Source: an uncultured Lachnospiraceae bacterium
Lineage (GTDB): Bacteria; Bacillota; Clostridia; Lachnospirales; Lachnospiraceae
Direction: 5' to 3'
DNA length: 46,769 bases
Assembly: GCA_900320025.1 (NCBI GenBank)
Contig: ONQW01000003.1
Location: 1-46,769, forward strand
Shown: positions 34,949-44,559 of the stretch, piece after piece
How the letters are laid out: each line of letters starts with the position of its first letter
How positions within the stretch are numbered: the stretch's first letter is position 1
Notes under the pieces: generated by a model
What the model saw: the letters and a program-made list of their open reading frames with translations, nothing else
Told to the model about the DNA's origin: nothing
Databases searched by the model: none
Translations under genes and position numbers: made by a program

Positions 34949-37045
34949 GTGACCGGCACGCTTACATTGGACAGTCCGCTTTCAGAGGTCAAAGGGGTGG
35001 GACCGAAGACTGCGTCGCTCCTTGCAAGGAAAAATCTGAATACGGTCGGAGATCTGGTCCAATATTTTCCGAGAGGGTACGATTTCTTCCCGGAACCGGT
35101 CAGCCTGGCGGAAGCGGAGACGGGAGAAGTGACTGCCCTCCGCATCACCATCGTCGGAAGTGGGACAACCTTCCATTCTGCCGGAAAGTCAGTGACGTAC
35201 TTTCGGGCAGGGGATGGAAGCGGTTTTCTGCGTCTGACATGGTTTAACCAACCGTATTTGAAACAGAGAGTAAAAACGGGCAGTACCTTTATTGTCAGAG
35301 GCAGACTGCAGCAGAGCCAGAACGGAAACCGCTATATGGAACAGCCGGGTCTCTATGCACCGGAAGAGTACACGAAGCTCGCAGGGACATTTCTCCCGAG
35401 ATATCCGCTCACGCAGGGATTAAAGAACAAACTTATCATCCGAATTATACGGGAAGTGCTGAATCATATAGAGCACGGGGCGGAGGAAAGTGCGGATTTC
35501 CGGACGGAGTATCTTCCGGAGCAGATTGTGAAGGAACAGGGACTGGTGTCTGAGGATAAGGCATATCAGTCAGTTCATTTCCCGGAAAATATGCAGCAGG
35601 CAGAGAATGCGGTCAGGCGGCTCTCCTTTGATGAATTTTTCTTCTTTCTGCTTGGTGTGCGAACAAACGGCGATGCTGTCCGGGGTGAAACAAATCCGAA
35701 ACCGATGATCCCGACAGCGGAACCGGAGAGACTGATTGAACAGCTCCCATATGAGCTGACTTCGGATCAGAGGCACGCGTGGGAGGAGATCAGGGCGGAT
35801 CTTTGCAGCACACATGTGATGAATCGGCTGCTGCAGGGAGATGTCGGTTCTGGTAAAACAATCCTGGCATTTCTCGCTCTGCTGCTTGCTGTGACGAATG
35901 CGAGGCAGGGGGCGCTGATGGCACCGACGGAAGTCCTTGCCGAGCAGCACATGCGGGATCTGTCTGCCATGACAGAACAATATCACCTGCCGTTCAAACC
36001 TGTCCTCCTGACAGGATCGGTGCGTGGGCAGGCCCGCAAAGCAGCCTATGACAGTGTTCGGGATGGCTCTGCCAATGTTGTGATCGGTACGCAGGCGTTG
36101 ATTCAGGAAAAGCTTGATTTCCACGATCTCGGTCTGGTGATCACGGATGAGCAGCACCGATTCGGAGTGAGGCAGCGGGAGGCATTCGCCGGGAAGGGGA
36201 CCAGCGTACCGATTCTGGTGATGAGCGCTACACCGATACCGAGGACACTTGCCATCATCCTGTATGGGGATCTGGAGGTGTCCCTGCTGAAGGATATGCC
36301 GAAGAACCGAAAGCCAATCCGCAATACCGTTCTGGGGGAAGAATGGCGGGAAAAGGTGTACCGGTTTCTGGTAAAACAGATTCATGAAGGACACCAGGCG
36401 TATGTCATCTGTCCGGCGGTGGAAGAAAATGATATTCTACCGATCAGAAATGTCGCAGACTGCACGCTGGAACTGCGGGAAAAACTGCCGAAGGATATTG
36501 TCATTGAATCTCTGCATGGCAGAATGAAACCAGCCGAAAAAGAGCGGATTATGAACCGCTTTGCAGACCATGAGATAGATGTTCTGGTATCGACCACGGT
36601 AATTGAGGTGGGCATCAACGTGCCGCGTGCGACTGTGATGATGATTGAGAATGCCGAGCGGTTTGGCCTGTCCCAGCTGCATCAGCTCAGAGGAAGGGTT
36701 GGACGGGGAGAAGATCAGTCGTATTGCATTTTTATGTATGACAGCGCGTCACGGGAGAAGCCAAAGCGGCTCGAGATTCTGGAACATTCGGATGATGGAT
36801 TTTATATTGCGGAGCAGGATTTGAAGCTGAGAGGGCCGGGGGAACTGTTCGGTGTGCGGCAGAGTGGAACACCCGGCTTCGCTCTTGCGGATATTTACCG
36901 GGATACAGATCTGCTGCATCTGGCGGCGGAGCTGACAGGACGGATACTGCAGAAGGATCCGGAGCTTTCTGCCCCGGATCACCGGAGGATCCGGGAGCGG
37001 CTGGATAGCGTAATGTCAAAATCGGTTGACTTTCGTTCTATCTGA
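34949..37045 (+). CDS. recG: ATP-dependent DNA helicase RecG
   Basis: 698 residues. N-terminal wedge/OB domain (LDSPLSEVKGVGPKTASLLARKNLNTVGDLVQYFPRGY), Walker A GDVGSGKT near residue 297, DEQH box in TDEQHRFGVRQRE, motif SATPIPRTLA, motif VIEVGINVPRA and QLRGRVGRG. It remodels stalled forks and recombination intermediates. GTG 34949 is preferred: AAGGAG lies 8 nt upstream and the protein then starts just before the conserved core. GTG 34910 would add 13 residues. Confidence 0.95.
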   Translation: MTGTLTLDSPLSEVKGVGPKTASLLARKNLNTVGDLVQYFPRGYDFFPEPVSLAEAETGEVTALRITIVGSGTTFHSAGKSVTYFRAGDGSGFLRLTWFNQPYLKQRVKTGSTFIVRGRLQQSQNGNRYMEQPGLYAPEEYTKLAGTFLPRYPLTQGLKNKLIIRIIREVLNHIEHGAEESADFRTEYLPEQIVKEQGLVSEDKAYQSVHFPENMQQAENAVRRLSFDEFFFFLLGVRTNGDAVRGETNPKPMIPTAEPERLIEQLPYELTSDQRHAWEEIRADLCSTHVMNRLLQGDVGSGKTILAFLALLLAVTNARQGALMAPTEVLAEQHMRDLSAMTEQYHLPFKPVLLTGSVRGQARKAAYDSVRDGSANVVIGTQALIQEKLDFHDLGLVITDEQHRFGVRQREAFAGKGTSVPILVMSATPIPRTLAIILYGDLEVSLLKDMPKNRKPIRNTVLGEEWREKVYRFLVKQIHEGHQAYVICPAVEENDILPIRNVADCTLELREKLPKDIVIESLHGRMKPAEKERIMNRFADHEIDVLVSTTVIEVGINVPRATVMMIENAERFGLSQLHQLRGRVGRGEDQSYCIFMYDSASREKPKRLEILEHSDDGFYIAEQDLKLRGPGELFGVRQSGTPGFALADIYRDTDLLHLAAELTGRILQKDPELSAPDHRRIRERLDSVMSKSVDFRSI

Positions 37046-37054
37046 TATGATAAT
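37026..37054 (+). promoter_or_regulatory. degV promoter
   Basis: TTGACT (37026-37031), a 17-bp spacer and GATAAT (37049-37054), overlapping the recG stop. Confidence 0.6.
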
Positions 37055-37143
37055 GACTTCATATGTATTTTGCCGAAAGAGGCCGGAATACGGCATTTAC
37101 TGGGCTTATATAACCGGCAGTCTCTGAAAACGGGGGATAGAAC

Positions 37144-38025
37144 ATGGCAAGAGTAGCAGTAGTGACGGACAGTAACAGCGGTATCACGCAGGAAGACGCG
37201 AAAGCGCTCGGATGCTTTGTTGTGCCAATGCCGTTTATGTTCGGCGACGATGGAACTACCTACTATGAGGATATCAATCTCACGAGGGATGAATTTTTCC
37301 GCCGGCTTGCAGCGGACGAATCCGTGCTGACCAGCCAGCCTGCACCCACGGAGATTTTGAAGCTTTGGGATGAGGTTCTGAAGGAATATGAGCAGATTGT
37401 ATATATTCCTATGAGCTCCGGGCTCTCCGGATCGTGTCAGAGCGCAATGATGCTTTCCAGCGATTATGAGGGAAGGGTGGAGGTCGTCAACAATCAGAGA
37501 ATATCCGTGACACAGAAGGCCTCGGTCATAGATGCGCTGGAGCTCGCAAAGCGCGGGAAATCTGCGCAGGAAATCAAGGATATTCTGGAGCGGGTGAAGT
37601 TTGACAGCAGTATTTATATCATGGTGGACACGCTGAAATACCTGAAGAAGGGCGGACGAATCACTCCGGCAGCTGCTGCGATCGGCACTCTGCTGCGGAT
37701 CAAACCGGTCCTGCAGATCAAGGGGGAGCGGCTGGATGCGTTCTCCAAGGCCCGCACAGCCGCACAGGGAAAGAATACGATGCTGAATGCGATACGGCAC
37801 GATATCGAAACCCTGTATGGCGGTACGCAGACGGAGACGTGCTTCTTATATGCGGTACATGCCAATATTCCGGACGAAGGAAAGCTCTGGCTGGACGAGG
37901 TGCAGGCAGCATTTCCGAATTTTAAGGTAGAGGAGGCAAACCTCTCTCTCTCCATCTGCTGCCACATCGGACCTGGAGCCCTGGCGGTCGCCTGTTCAAA
38001 GAAGCTTGATTATGACAATCTGTAA
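37144..38025 (+). CDS. DegV family fatty-acid-binding protein (FakB-like)
   Basis: 293 residues. VAVVTDSNSGITQEDAKALG at the start, TSQPAPTEI, the serine loop MSSGLSGSCQSA, LKYLKKGGRITPAAAAIGTLLRIKPVLQIKGERL, and a C-terminal HIGPGALAVAC. DegV proteins hold a fatty acid; FakB members present it to FakA for phosphorylation. Supplies a plausible partner to the YloV-like protein upstream. Own promoter; ribosome-binding site GGGG. Confidence 0.92.
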   Translation: MARVAVVTDSNSGITQEDAKALGCFVVPMPFMFGDDGTTYYEDINLTRDEFFRRLAADESVLTSQPAPTEILKLWDEVLKEYEQIVYIPMSSGLSGSCQSAMMLSSDYEGRVEVVNNQRISVTQKASVIDALELAKRGKSAQEIKDILERVKFDSSIYIMVDTLKYLKKGGRITPAAAAIGTLLRIKPVLQIKGERLDAFSKARTAAQGKNTMLNAIRHDIETLYGGTQTETCFLYAVHANIPDEGKLWLDEVQAAFPNFKVEEANLSLSICCHIGPGALAVACSKKLDYDNL

Positions 38026-38111
38026 GGCAGAATTCTTTTCCTGATGCAGCCGCCGCTCTTCTGTAGGAGTGGTGGCTGTATGTGACTTGAGAGGATCGCG
38101 GAGGAACATTC

Positions 38112-40043
38112 TTGACATCGAAGACAGATACAACTTATAACGCCGGCAGCATTAAGGTTCTGGAGGGACTGGAGGCAGTCCGCATGCGTCCAGGCATGTA
38201 TATTGGCAGCACCTCTACACGCGGGCTCAACCATATGATCTACGAGATCGTGGATAATGCTGTCGATGAGCACCTCGCCGGCTTTTGCGATACGATTCAT
38301 GTCACACTGGAGGCAGACGGCTCCTGCACCGTGGAGGACAATGGGCGCGGCATCCCGGTGGGCATGCATGAGAAGGGCGTCAGCGCGGAACGCGTGGTGC
38401 TCACGACGCTGCACGCCGGTGGAAAATTTGACAACAAATCATATAAAACCAGCGGCGGGCTTCACGGCGTCGGCTCCTCCGTTGTCAATGCGTTATCTGC
38501 CCGTATGACCGTGACCGTCAGAAACGGTGGCTTTGTCTACGAGGACCGCTATGAGCGCGGCATTCCGGTACAGGAATTGAAGGATGGGCTGCTCCCAGTC
38601 GTCGGCAAAACCCGAGGAACCGGGACCACCATCAATTTCCTTCCGGATGAGGAGATTTTTGAGAAAACCAGATTCAAGGAAGATGAGATCAAGAGCCATC
38701 TGCATGAGACGGCCTATCTCAATCCGGATCTGACGATCCTGTACAGGGACAGGCGCCCCGGCACGGAGGAAGAAATTACCTTTCATGAGCCGGATGGCAT
38801 TGTCGGTTTCATCCGTGACCTGAATAAATCGAATGAGCCGGTGACCGATGTCATTTATTTTCAAGGGGAGAGCGAGGGTATTGAGGTAGAGGTGGCTCTC
38901 CAGTATGTCAATGAATTTCATGAAGAGGTCCTGGGATTCTGCAATGATATCTATAATGCGGAGGGCGGATCACACATCACGGGATTCAAGACACAATTCA
39001 CACAGATTATCAATCAGTACGCCCGGGATCTTGGCATACTGAAGGGAAAGGACGCCAATTTCACCGGAACGGATGTGCGAAACGGCATGACTGCTGTCGT
39101 ATCCATCAAGCATCCGGATCCCCGTTTTGAGGGACAGACCAAGACCAAACTGGATAATCAGGATGCGGCCCGCGTCGTGGCCAAGGTGACCGGAGATGAG
39201 ATGGTGCGGTATTTCGACCGGAATCTCGAGACCCTCAAGGCAGTCATCGGCTGCGCTGAGAAAGCGGCCAAAATCCGCAAATCCGAGGCGACGATCCGCA
39301 CCAATCTGCTGGGCCGTCAGAAGTATTCTTTTGATTCCAACGGCAAGCTGGCCAACTGCGAATGCCGGGATCCGAAGCAGTGTGAGATTTTTATTGTCGA
39401 GGGAGATTCCGCAGGCGGCAGTGCCAAAATGGCAAGAAACCGCATGTATCAGGCGATCATGCCGATCCGCGGCAAAATTCTGAATGTGGAGAAAGCCTCC
39501 ATTGACAAGGTGCTCGCCAATGCGGAGATTAAGTCGATGATCAATGCATTCGGCTGCGGTTTTTCGGAAGGGTATGGCAATGATTTTGACATCACGAAAC
39601 TCCGCTATGACAAGATTGTGATCATGGCGGATGCGGATGTGGATGGCGCCCATATCTCGACCCTGCTGCTGACGCTGTTCTATCGGTTTATGCCGGAGCT
39701 GATTTACGAGGGGCATGTTTATGTGGCGATGCCTCCGCTTTACAAGGTAATTCCGCAGTCCGGCAAGGGCGGGGAATACCTTTACGACGATTATGCACTG
39801 GAAAAATACCGCAGAACGCACAAGGGTAATTTCACGCTGCAGCGATATAAGGGACTGGGAGAGATGGATCCACAGCAGCTCTGGGAGACTACGCTGGATC
39901 CGGAGAACCGGGTGATGCGTCAGATCCAGATCGATGATGCCAGGATGGCATCTGATATGACGGAGCTTCTGATGGGATCCGATGTGCCGCCGCGCAGAGA
40001 ATTTATTCATGCTCATGCGAATGACGCTGATATAGATGCGTAA
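38112..40043 (+). CDS. Type II DNA topoisomerase subunit B (GyrB/ParE family), divergent
   Basis: 643 residues. GHKL ATPase motifs EIVDNAVDEHLAG, EDNGRGIPV and GGLHGVGSSVVNAL; TOPRIM motifs EGDSAGGSAK and DADVDGAHIS; C-terminal YKGLGEMDPQQLWETT. The usual AKQGRDRxFQAILPLRGK is AKMARNRMYQAIMPIRGK, and the linker CECRDPKQC is Cys-rich. It starts with TTG 7 nt after GGAGGAA. The gene is next to an A subunit and away from any dnaA-gyrB context, so topoisomerase IV (ParE) is likelier than gyrase, but the sequence is not decisive. Confidence 0.9.
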   Translation: MTSKTDTTYNAGSIKVLEGLEAVRMRPGMYIGSTSTRGLNHMIYEIVDNAVDEHLAGFCDTIHVTLEADGSCTVEDNGRGIPVGMHEKGVSAERVVLTTLHAGGKFDNKSYKTSGGLHGVGSSVVNALSARMTVTVRNGGFVYEDRYERGIPVQELKDGLLPVVGKTRGTGTTINFLPDEEIFEKTRFKEDEIKSHLHETAYLNPDLTILYRDRRPGTEEEITFHEPDGIVGFIRDLNKSNEPVTDVIYFQGESEGIEVEVALQYVNEFHEEVLGFCNDIYNAEGGSHITGFKTQFTQIINQYARDLGILKGKDANFTGTDVRNGMTAVVSIKHPDPRFEGQTKTKLDNQDAARVVAKVTGDEMVRYFDRNLETLKAVIGCAEKAAKIRKSEATIRTNLLGRQKYSFDSNGKLANCECRDPKQCEIFIVEGDSAGGSAKMARNRMYQAIMPIRGKILNVEKASIDKVLANAEIKSMINAFGCGFSEGYGNDFDITKLRYDKIVIMADADVDGAHISTLLLTLFYRFMPELIYEGHVYVAMPPLYKVIPQSGKGGEYLYDDYALEKYRRTHKGNFTLQRYKGLGEMDPQQLWETTLDPENRVMRQIQIDDARMASDMTELLMGSDVPPRREFIHAHANDADIDA

Positions 40044-40176
40044 TGCCAGTCTGCAGCAGGCAGACCGGACGGCAGCGGATTTTTGAAAGAGTTTGATACT
40101 TGCCGCATTTTTGAACTCCGCCGCAGAAACGAACGACCAGAGGACCGCGGAACAGAGCGGAATATGAGAGGTAGCT

Positions 40177-42423
40177 ATGCCAGTCAGGGAACATATCATT
40201 CACAGCGAATACAGCGAACTCATGCAGAAATCTTATATTGACTATGCCATGAGCGTCATTGTCTCACGTGCGCTTCCAGACATCCGGGATGGACTCAAGC
40301 CGGTGCAGCGGCGGACTCTGTATGATATGGCCGAGCTGGGAATCCGCTCCGACAAACCATATCGCAAGAGCGCCCGAATCGTGGGCGATACCATGGGTAA
40401 ATTTCACCCTCATGGGGACAGCTCTATCTATGACTGCCTTGTGGTCATGGCACAGGATTTCAAGAAGGAAGTGCCGCTGGTGGACGGGCACGGCAATTTC
40501 GGCACGATCGAAGGAGACGGCGCCGCCGCCATGCGCTACACGGAGGCACGGCTTTCCAAAATCACCGAGGAGGCGTTTCTGGCCGATCTCGACAAGGACG
40601 TGGTCGATTTTGTCCCTAATTTTGACGAAACCGAGAAAGAGCCGTCGGTCCTCCCCGTGCGGATTCCGAATTTTCTCGTAAATGGATCCGAGGGCATCGC
40701 AGTCGGCATGGCGACCAGCACGCCTCCGCACAATCTGGCTGAGGTGATTGATGCGGAAAATGCTTATCTGGAGAATCCGGATATTACCGTGGATGAACTC
40801 ATGCGCTATCTGCCGGGACCGGATTTCCCGACCGGCGGTATTGTGGTGAACGAGAAGGATCTGCGGGAGATTTATGCCACCGGGACCGGAAAAATCCGGA
40901 TCCGCGGCAGGGTGAAGGAAGAAAAGCTCAAGAACGGACATGTCAATGTGGTGGTGACAGAAATCCCGTACACCATGATCGGCGCCGGCATCGGTAAATT
41001 TCTTGCAGACACGGCGGCACTGCAGGAGCAGCATCTCACAAATGATATTGTAGATATCACAAACCAGTCCTCCAAGGAGGGAATCCGCATTGTCATTGAG
41101 CTGAAGAAGGGCGCAGATGTCCGGAATTTTGAAAATCTGCTGTATTCGAGAACAAGGCTTGAGGACACGTTCGGCGTCAACATGCTGGCAATCCGGGACG
41201 GGCGTCCGGAGACCCTGAATCTCAAATCTATCCTGAAGGCCAGTGTCGATTTTCAGTTTGACATTGTCCGCCGCAAATATACTAATCTGCTGGAAAAAGA
41301 ACAGAAGCGCAGGGAGATTCAGGAAGGTCTGATCAAGGCATGCAACGTGATCGATCTGGTGATAGAGATTCTTCGGGGCTCGAAGGATCGTCCGATGGCA
41401 AAGAACTGTCTGGTGAACGGATGTACGGATGGAATCGCATTCCGCAGCAGGGAGTCGAAAGCCATGGCGGCACAGCTGAAGTTCACGGAAGCGCAGGCGG
41501 ATGCGATTCTGGATATGCGGCTGTACAAGCTGATTGGGCTGGAACTCGATGCACTGGTCAGGGAGCATGAACAGACAGTGGCTAATATCTATCGCTATGA
41601 GGATATTCTGGAGAACCAGGAATCCATGACCATGGTGATTCAGAAGGATCTGCGCGCAATCCGGGAAGAATTCAAAAAGCCAAGAAAGACGGGCATTACG
41701 CAGGAGCAGACACCGGTGGCTGTGGCGGTGAAAGAAGAGCCAGTGGATGTTTATTTTGTCATGGACCGGTTTGGCTATGCCAGAACGATCGATGTCTCCA
41801 CCTATGAGAGAAACAGGGAGACAGTGGAGAGCGAAAACCGATGGGTTTTCCGGACGCGCAGTGACGCGAGGGTGTGTCTGTTCACAAATCTCGGACAGAT
41901 GCATACCGTGCGCATTTCGGATCTGCCCTGCGGGAAGCTGCGGGATAAGGGAATCCCGGTGGATAATGTCAGCAATTACGTCTCAGCAAAGGAGAGCCTG
42001 ATTTTTGTCACGGGGCAGTCGGAGATCAACCGCTATCAGCTGATCTTCATCACCCGCCTGGCTATGATGAAAATTGTGGATGGCGGGGAGTTTGATGTTG
42101 TCAAGCGGACCGTACAGGCTACCCAGCTCGGCGAGGGCGACGAGCTGATGCGGGTGGCGGTCTATCAGCATGAGCAGCAGAATATTGTTCTGCAGACGCA
42201 GAAGGGATATTTTCTCAAGTTCCCCATCGATCAGATCCCGGTGAAGAAGAAGACGGCCATTGGTGTCCGCGGCATGAAACTCACAGCGGGAGATAAGCTG
42301 GAGGATGTTTACTTTACAAAGAATCTGGAAACCACTACGATACAGTATAAGGATAGGGAACTTGATCTGAACCATCTGAAGTCCGCGAATCGCGATGGCA
42401 AGGGATCAAAACCCAGGCTGTAA
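40177..42423 (+). CDS. Type II DNA topoisomerase subunit A (GyrA/ParC family), likely ParC
   Basis: 748 residues. The active-site tyrosine is Y121 in AAMRYTEARL; HPHGDSSIYD keeps the Ser and Asp of the quinolone-contact region. The C-terminal beta-pinwheel repeats (VDVYFVMDRFGYARTID, LQTQKGYFLKFPIDQIPVKKKTAIGVRGMKL) are present, but no GyrA box (QRRGGKG) is visible, which favours ParC. Together with the B subunit it would form a decatenating or relaxing enzyme. Confidence 0.9.
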   Translation: MPVREHIIHSEYSELMQKSYIDYAMSVIVSRALPDIRDGLKPVQRRTLYDMAELGIRSDKPYRKSARIVGDTMGKFHPHGDSSIYDCLVVMAQDFKKEVPLVDGHGNFGTIEGDGAAAMRYTEARLSKITEEAFLADLDKDVVDFVPNFDETEKEPSVLPVRIPNFLVNGSEGIAVGMATSTPPHNLAEVIDAENAYLENPDITVDELMRYLPGPDFPTGGIVVNEKDLREIYATGTGKIRIRGRVKEEKLKNGHVNVVVTEIPYTMIGAGIGKFLADTAALQEQHLTNDIVDITNQSSKEGIRIVIELKKGADVRNFENLLYSRTRLEDTFGVNMLAIRDGRPETLNLKSILKASVDFQFDIVRRKYTNLLEKEQKRREIQEGLIKACNVIDLVIEILRGSKDRPMAKNCLVNGCTDGIAFRSRESKAMAAQLKFTEAQADAILDMRLYKLIGLELDALVREHEQTVANIYRYEDILENQESMTMVIQKDLRAIREEFKKPRKTGITQEQTPVAVAVKEEPVDVYFVMDRFGYARTIDVSTYERNRETVESENRWVFRTRSDARVCLFTNLGQMHTVRISDLPCGKLRDKGIPVDNVSNYVSAKESLIFVTGQSEINRYQLIFITRLAMMKIVDGGEFDVVKRTVQATQLGEGDELMRVAVYQHEQQNIVLQTQKGYFLKFPIDQIPVKKKTAIGVRGMKLTAGDKLEDVYFTKNLETTTIQYKDRELDLNHLKSANRDGKGSKPRL

Positions 42424-42513
42424 GCATATCGGCCATGTCTGACGGCTCGACAGAAACCGGAGCTTACATATTCCGGGCAGATTGTATGGCCCGGCAGAGA
42501 GGACATATCATTT

Positions 42514-43071
42514 ATGAGAGTTATCGCAGGAACTGCTAGAAGTATCCCGCTGATCACGCCGGAGGGGGAGGAGATCACGCGTCCCACCTCGGATAAGATC
42601 AAAGAAACGCTGTTCAATATTATTCAGAATGAAATCCCCGGAAGCATCTTTCTGGATCTATGTGCCGGCAGCGGCGCGATCGGCATTGAGGCGGTCAGCC
42701 GCGGCGCCCAGCGCAGTTATCTTGTGGAACGGGACCGCAGAGCCATTGCCTGCATTGAAGCGAATGTCCACAAGACACATCTGGAGGATCAGATCATCAT
42801 CATGAAAACAGATGTGCTGAACGCAGTGCACAATATCCATGAGAAGCAGGTGGATGTGATCTATCTGGATCCGCCTTATGAAGCGGGGCTGGAGGAACCG
42901 GTACTCCGGGAGCTTTCCCGGGCGCCGTATGTCACGCAGAACACACTGATTATCGTGGAGGCAGCTCTCGACACAGACTTTGACTTTGTGAGCGGACTTG
43001 GTATGGAAATCAGCAGAGTCAAGGGATATCGGAGCCAGAAGCATGTGTTTATCCGTAAGGCAGCGGTCTGA
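42514..43071 (+). CDS. rsmD: 16S rRNA (guanine966-N2)-methyltransferase RsmD
   Basis: 185 residues. Starts [13 protein letters not shown], with [15 protein letters not shown], the SAM motif [19 protein letters not shown] and catalytic DPPY in [13 protein letters not shown]. It methylates G966 of 16S rRNA during 30S assembly. The rsmD-coaD order is widespread in Firmicutes. Confidence 0.94.
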   Translation: MRVIAGTARSIPLITPEGEEITRPTSDKIKETLFNIIQNEIPGSIFLDLCAGSGAIGIEAVSRGAQRSYLVERDRRAIACIEANVHKTHLEDQIIIMKTDVLNAVHNIHEKQVDVIYLDPPYEAGLEEPVLRELSRAPYVTQNTLIIVEAALDTDFDFVSGLGMEISRVKGYRSQKHVFIRKAAV

Positions 43072-43073
43072 CC

Positions 43074-43622
43074 GTGCCGGAAAGCGTATCCAGAGTGAGA
43101 GCAGCCATTTATCCGGGCAGTTTTGATCCGGTCACCTATGGTCATATCGATGTCATCCGCCGGGCAGCGGAAATGTTTGATATCCTGCATGTCGCCGTGC
43201 TTGATAATGCGGCGAAGACGCCGTTGTTTTCGGTGGAGGAACGTGTTAGAATGCTCCGAAACGTCACCAGGGATATTCCGAATGTCGTCGTGGAATCGTA
43301 TCAGGGGCTTCTGGTCGATTATGCGAAAAAGAACGATATTCATATCTCCGTCCGCGGACTCAGGGCAGTGACAGATTTTGAGTATGAGCTGCAGATCGCG
43401 CAGACCAATAAAAAATTGTCAGACGGATCGCTGGATACGATCTTTCTGACAACCAGTCTTGAGTATGCCTATCTGAGTTCTTCCAGCGTGAAGGAGATCG
43501 CATACTTTGGCGGGGATATCTCTCCCTGCGTGCCCGCGGAAGTCGCGGAACAGGTATATCGGAAATATCAGGAGCGCGGAGCAGGCAGCGCGGATGCCGC
43601 AAAGAACGCGGCAGGGGTATAA
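43074..43622 (+). CDS. coaD: Phosphopantetheine adenylyltransferase
   Basis: Cytosolic enzyme making dephospho-CoA from 4'-phosphopantetheine and [24 protein letters not shown] carries the nucleotidyltransferase T/HxGH motif; [23 protein letters not shown] and [18 protein letters not shown] complete the signature. The GTG at 43074, 2 nt after rsmD, gives 182 residues; a second GTG at 43095 gives 175 and matches the usual family start better. Neither has a strong ribosome-binding site. Confidence 0.95.
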   Translation: MPESVSRVRAAIYPGSFDPVTYGHIDVIRRAAEMFDILHVAVLDNAAKTPLFSVEERVRMLRNVTRDIPNVVVESYQGLLVDYAKKNDIHISVRGLRAVTDFEYELQIAQTNKKLSDGSLDTIFLTTSLEYAYLSSSSVKEIAYFGGDISPCVPAEVAEQVYRKYQERGAGSADAAKNAAGV

Positions 43623-43625
43623 AAA

Positions 43626-44426
43626 ATGGCAAACAGAGTGGAAGAGCAGATCACAGCGATAGAACAATATCTGGATGAATGTAAATATGTACAGTTCTCC
43701 TCGACGATGATCAAGGTGGACAAGGAGAAACTGATGGATATGCTGGCAGACCTGCGCGGCAATATGCCGGAGGAGATGGCCAGATACCGCAAGGTCATCA
43801 ATGAGCGGGACCGGATTCTTTCCGAAGCACGCCGCAAGGCACAGGAGCTTGTGGACCGAACGGAAGCTCAGACCAATGAGCTGGTCGGCAATCAGGAGAT
43901 TATGCAGCAGGCCTATGCGCAGGCAAATGAGATTGTCGCACTCTCCTCCCAGCGCGCGCAGCAGATAGAGGATGATGCTGTAAATGACGCCAATCATTAC
44001 AGGATGGCGGCAGTTCAGTACATGGACCAGATGCTTGCCGGCATGGAGGCAGAGTCAAAGAATGCATCAGAGAAACTGCAGCAGACATATCAGGCGCTGA
44101 CAAATCAGCTGGGTCAGACCTATGCACAGATGACAGGTGCATTGCAGCAGTCCTATGGCAACATGGCAAAACAGCTGGAATCCGGCTGCGGGCAGTACCA
44201 GAATGCACTTACGCAGTATATCAGGACGCTTGGAAACAACCGGGCGGAGCTTGCCAGTACAAAGGCGCAGGAAGACACGGCAGCTGCCGGACAGAGTGCT
44301 GGAAACACAGAGACGGCCTCTGCTGGATCCGATATCCAGAGACCAGAGAGCAGCATTCCGGAGTCACAGACCGGTTCTATCCCGCAGGACACAGACAGCC
44401 TTTCCATGGATGGCGTGCGCGGATGA
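43626..44426 (+). CDS. Conserved coiled-coil protein of unknown function
   Basis: 266 residues, almost entirely helical. N-terminal block MANRVEEQITAIEQYLDECKYVQFSSTMIKVDKEKLMDMLADLRGNMPEEMARYRKVINERDRILSEARRKAQELV looks like a dimeric coiled coil of the DivIVA or ATPase-stalk type; the middle is Gln/Ala/Tyr-rich (QALTNQLGQTYAQMTGALQQSYGNMAKQLE); the last ~50 residues are Ser/Thr/Gly-rich and probably disordered. No membrane segment. Starts 3 nt after coaD. Function unknown to me. Confidence 0.8.
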   Translation: MANRVEEQITAIEQYLDECKYVQFSSTMIKVDKEKLMDMLADLRGNMPEEMARYRKVINERDRILSEARRKAQELVDRTEAQTNELVGNQEIMQQAYAQANEIVALSSQRAQQIEDDAVNDANHYRMAAVQYMDQMLAGMEAESKNASEKLQQTYQALTNQLGQTYAQMTGALQQSYGNMAKQLESGCGQYQNALTQYIRTLGNNRAELASTKAQEDTAAAGQSAGNTETASAGSDIQRPESSIPESQTGSIPQDTDSLSMDGVRG

Positions 44427-44470
44427 GACAGGTCTGTCTGCTGGATGAGAGAAGTACGGAAATCAGGATG

Positions 44471-44499
44471 GGAGCTGCTGCACTTTGTGCAGCAGCTCC
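44471..44499 (+). terminator. 13-bp perfect hairpin after the coiled-coil gene
   Basis: GGAGCTGCTGCAC (44471-44483) pairs with its exact complement (44487-44499) around a TTT loop. Only TT follows. Probable terminator or 3'-end stabiliser of the rsmD-coaD unit. Confidence 0.55.
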
Positions 44500-44559
44500 T
44501 TGTGCAGAGAGTCAGATGGTGATACCTGAGCCATAAGACGGGAAGGAAACGACTATCGT

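Noticed and set aside
40264..41904. A long (over 500 codons) open frame antisense to the topoisomerase A gene, and similar ones opposite ruvAB, the U32 gene and others.
   Set aside because: They mirror genes with clear families and have no ribosome-binding sites; GC-rich codon bias in the real gene creates such shadows.
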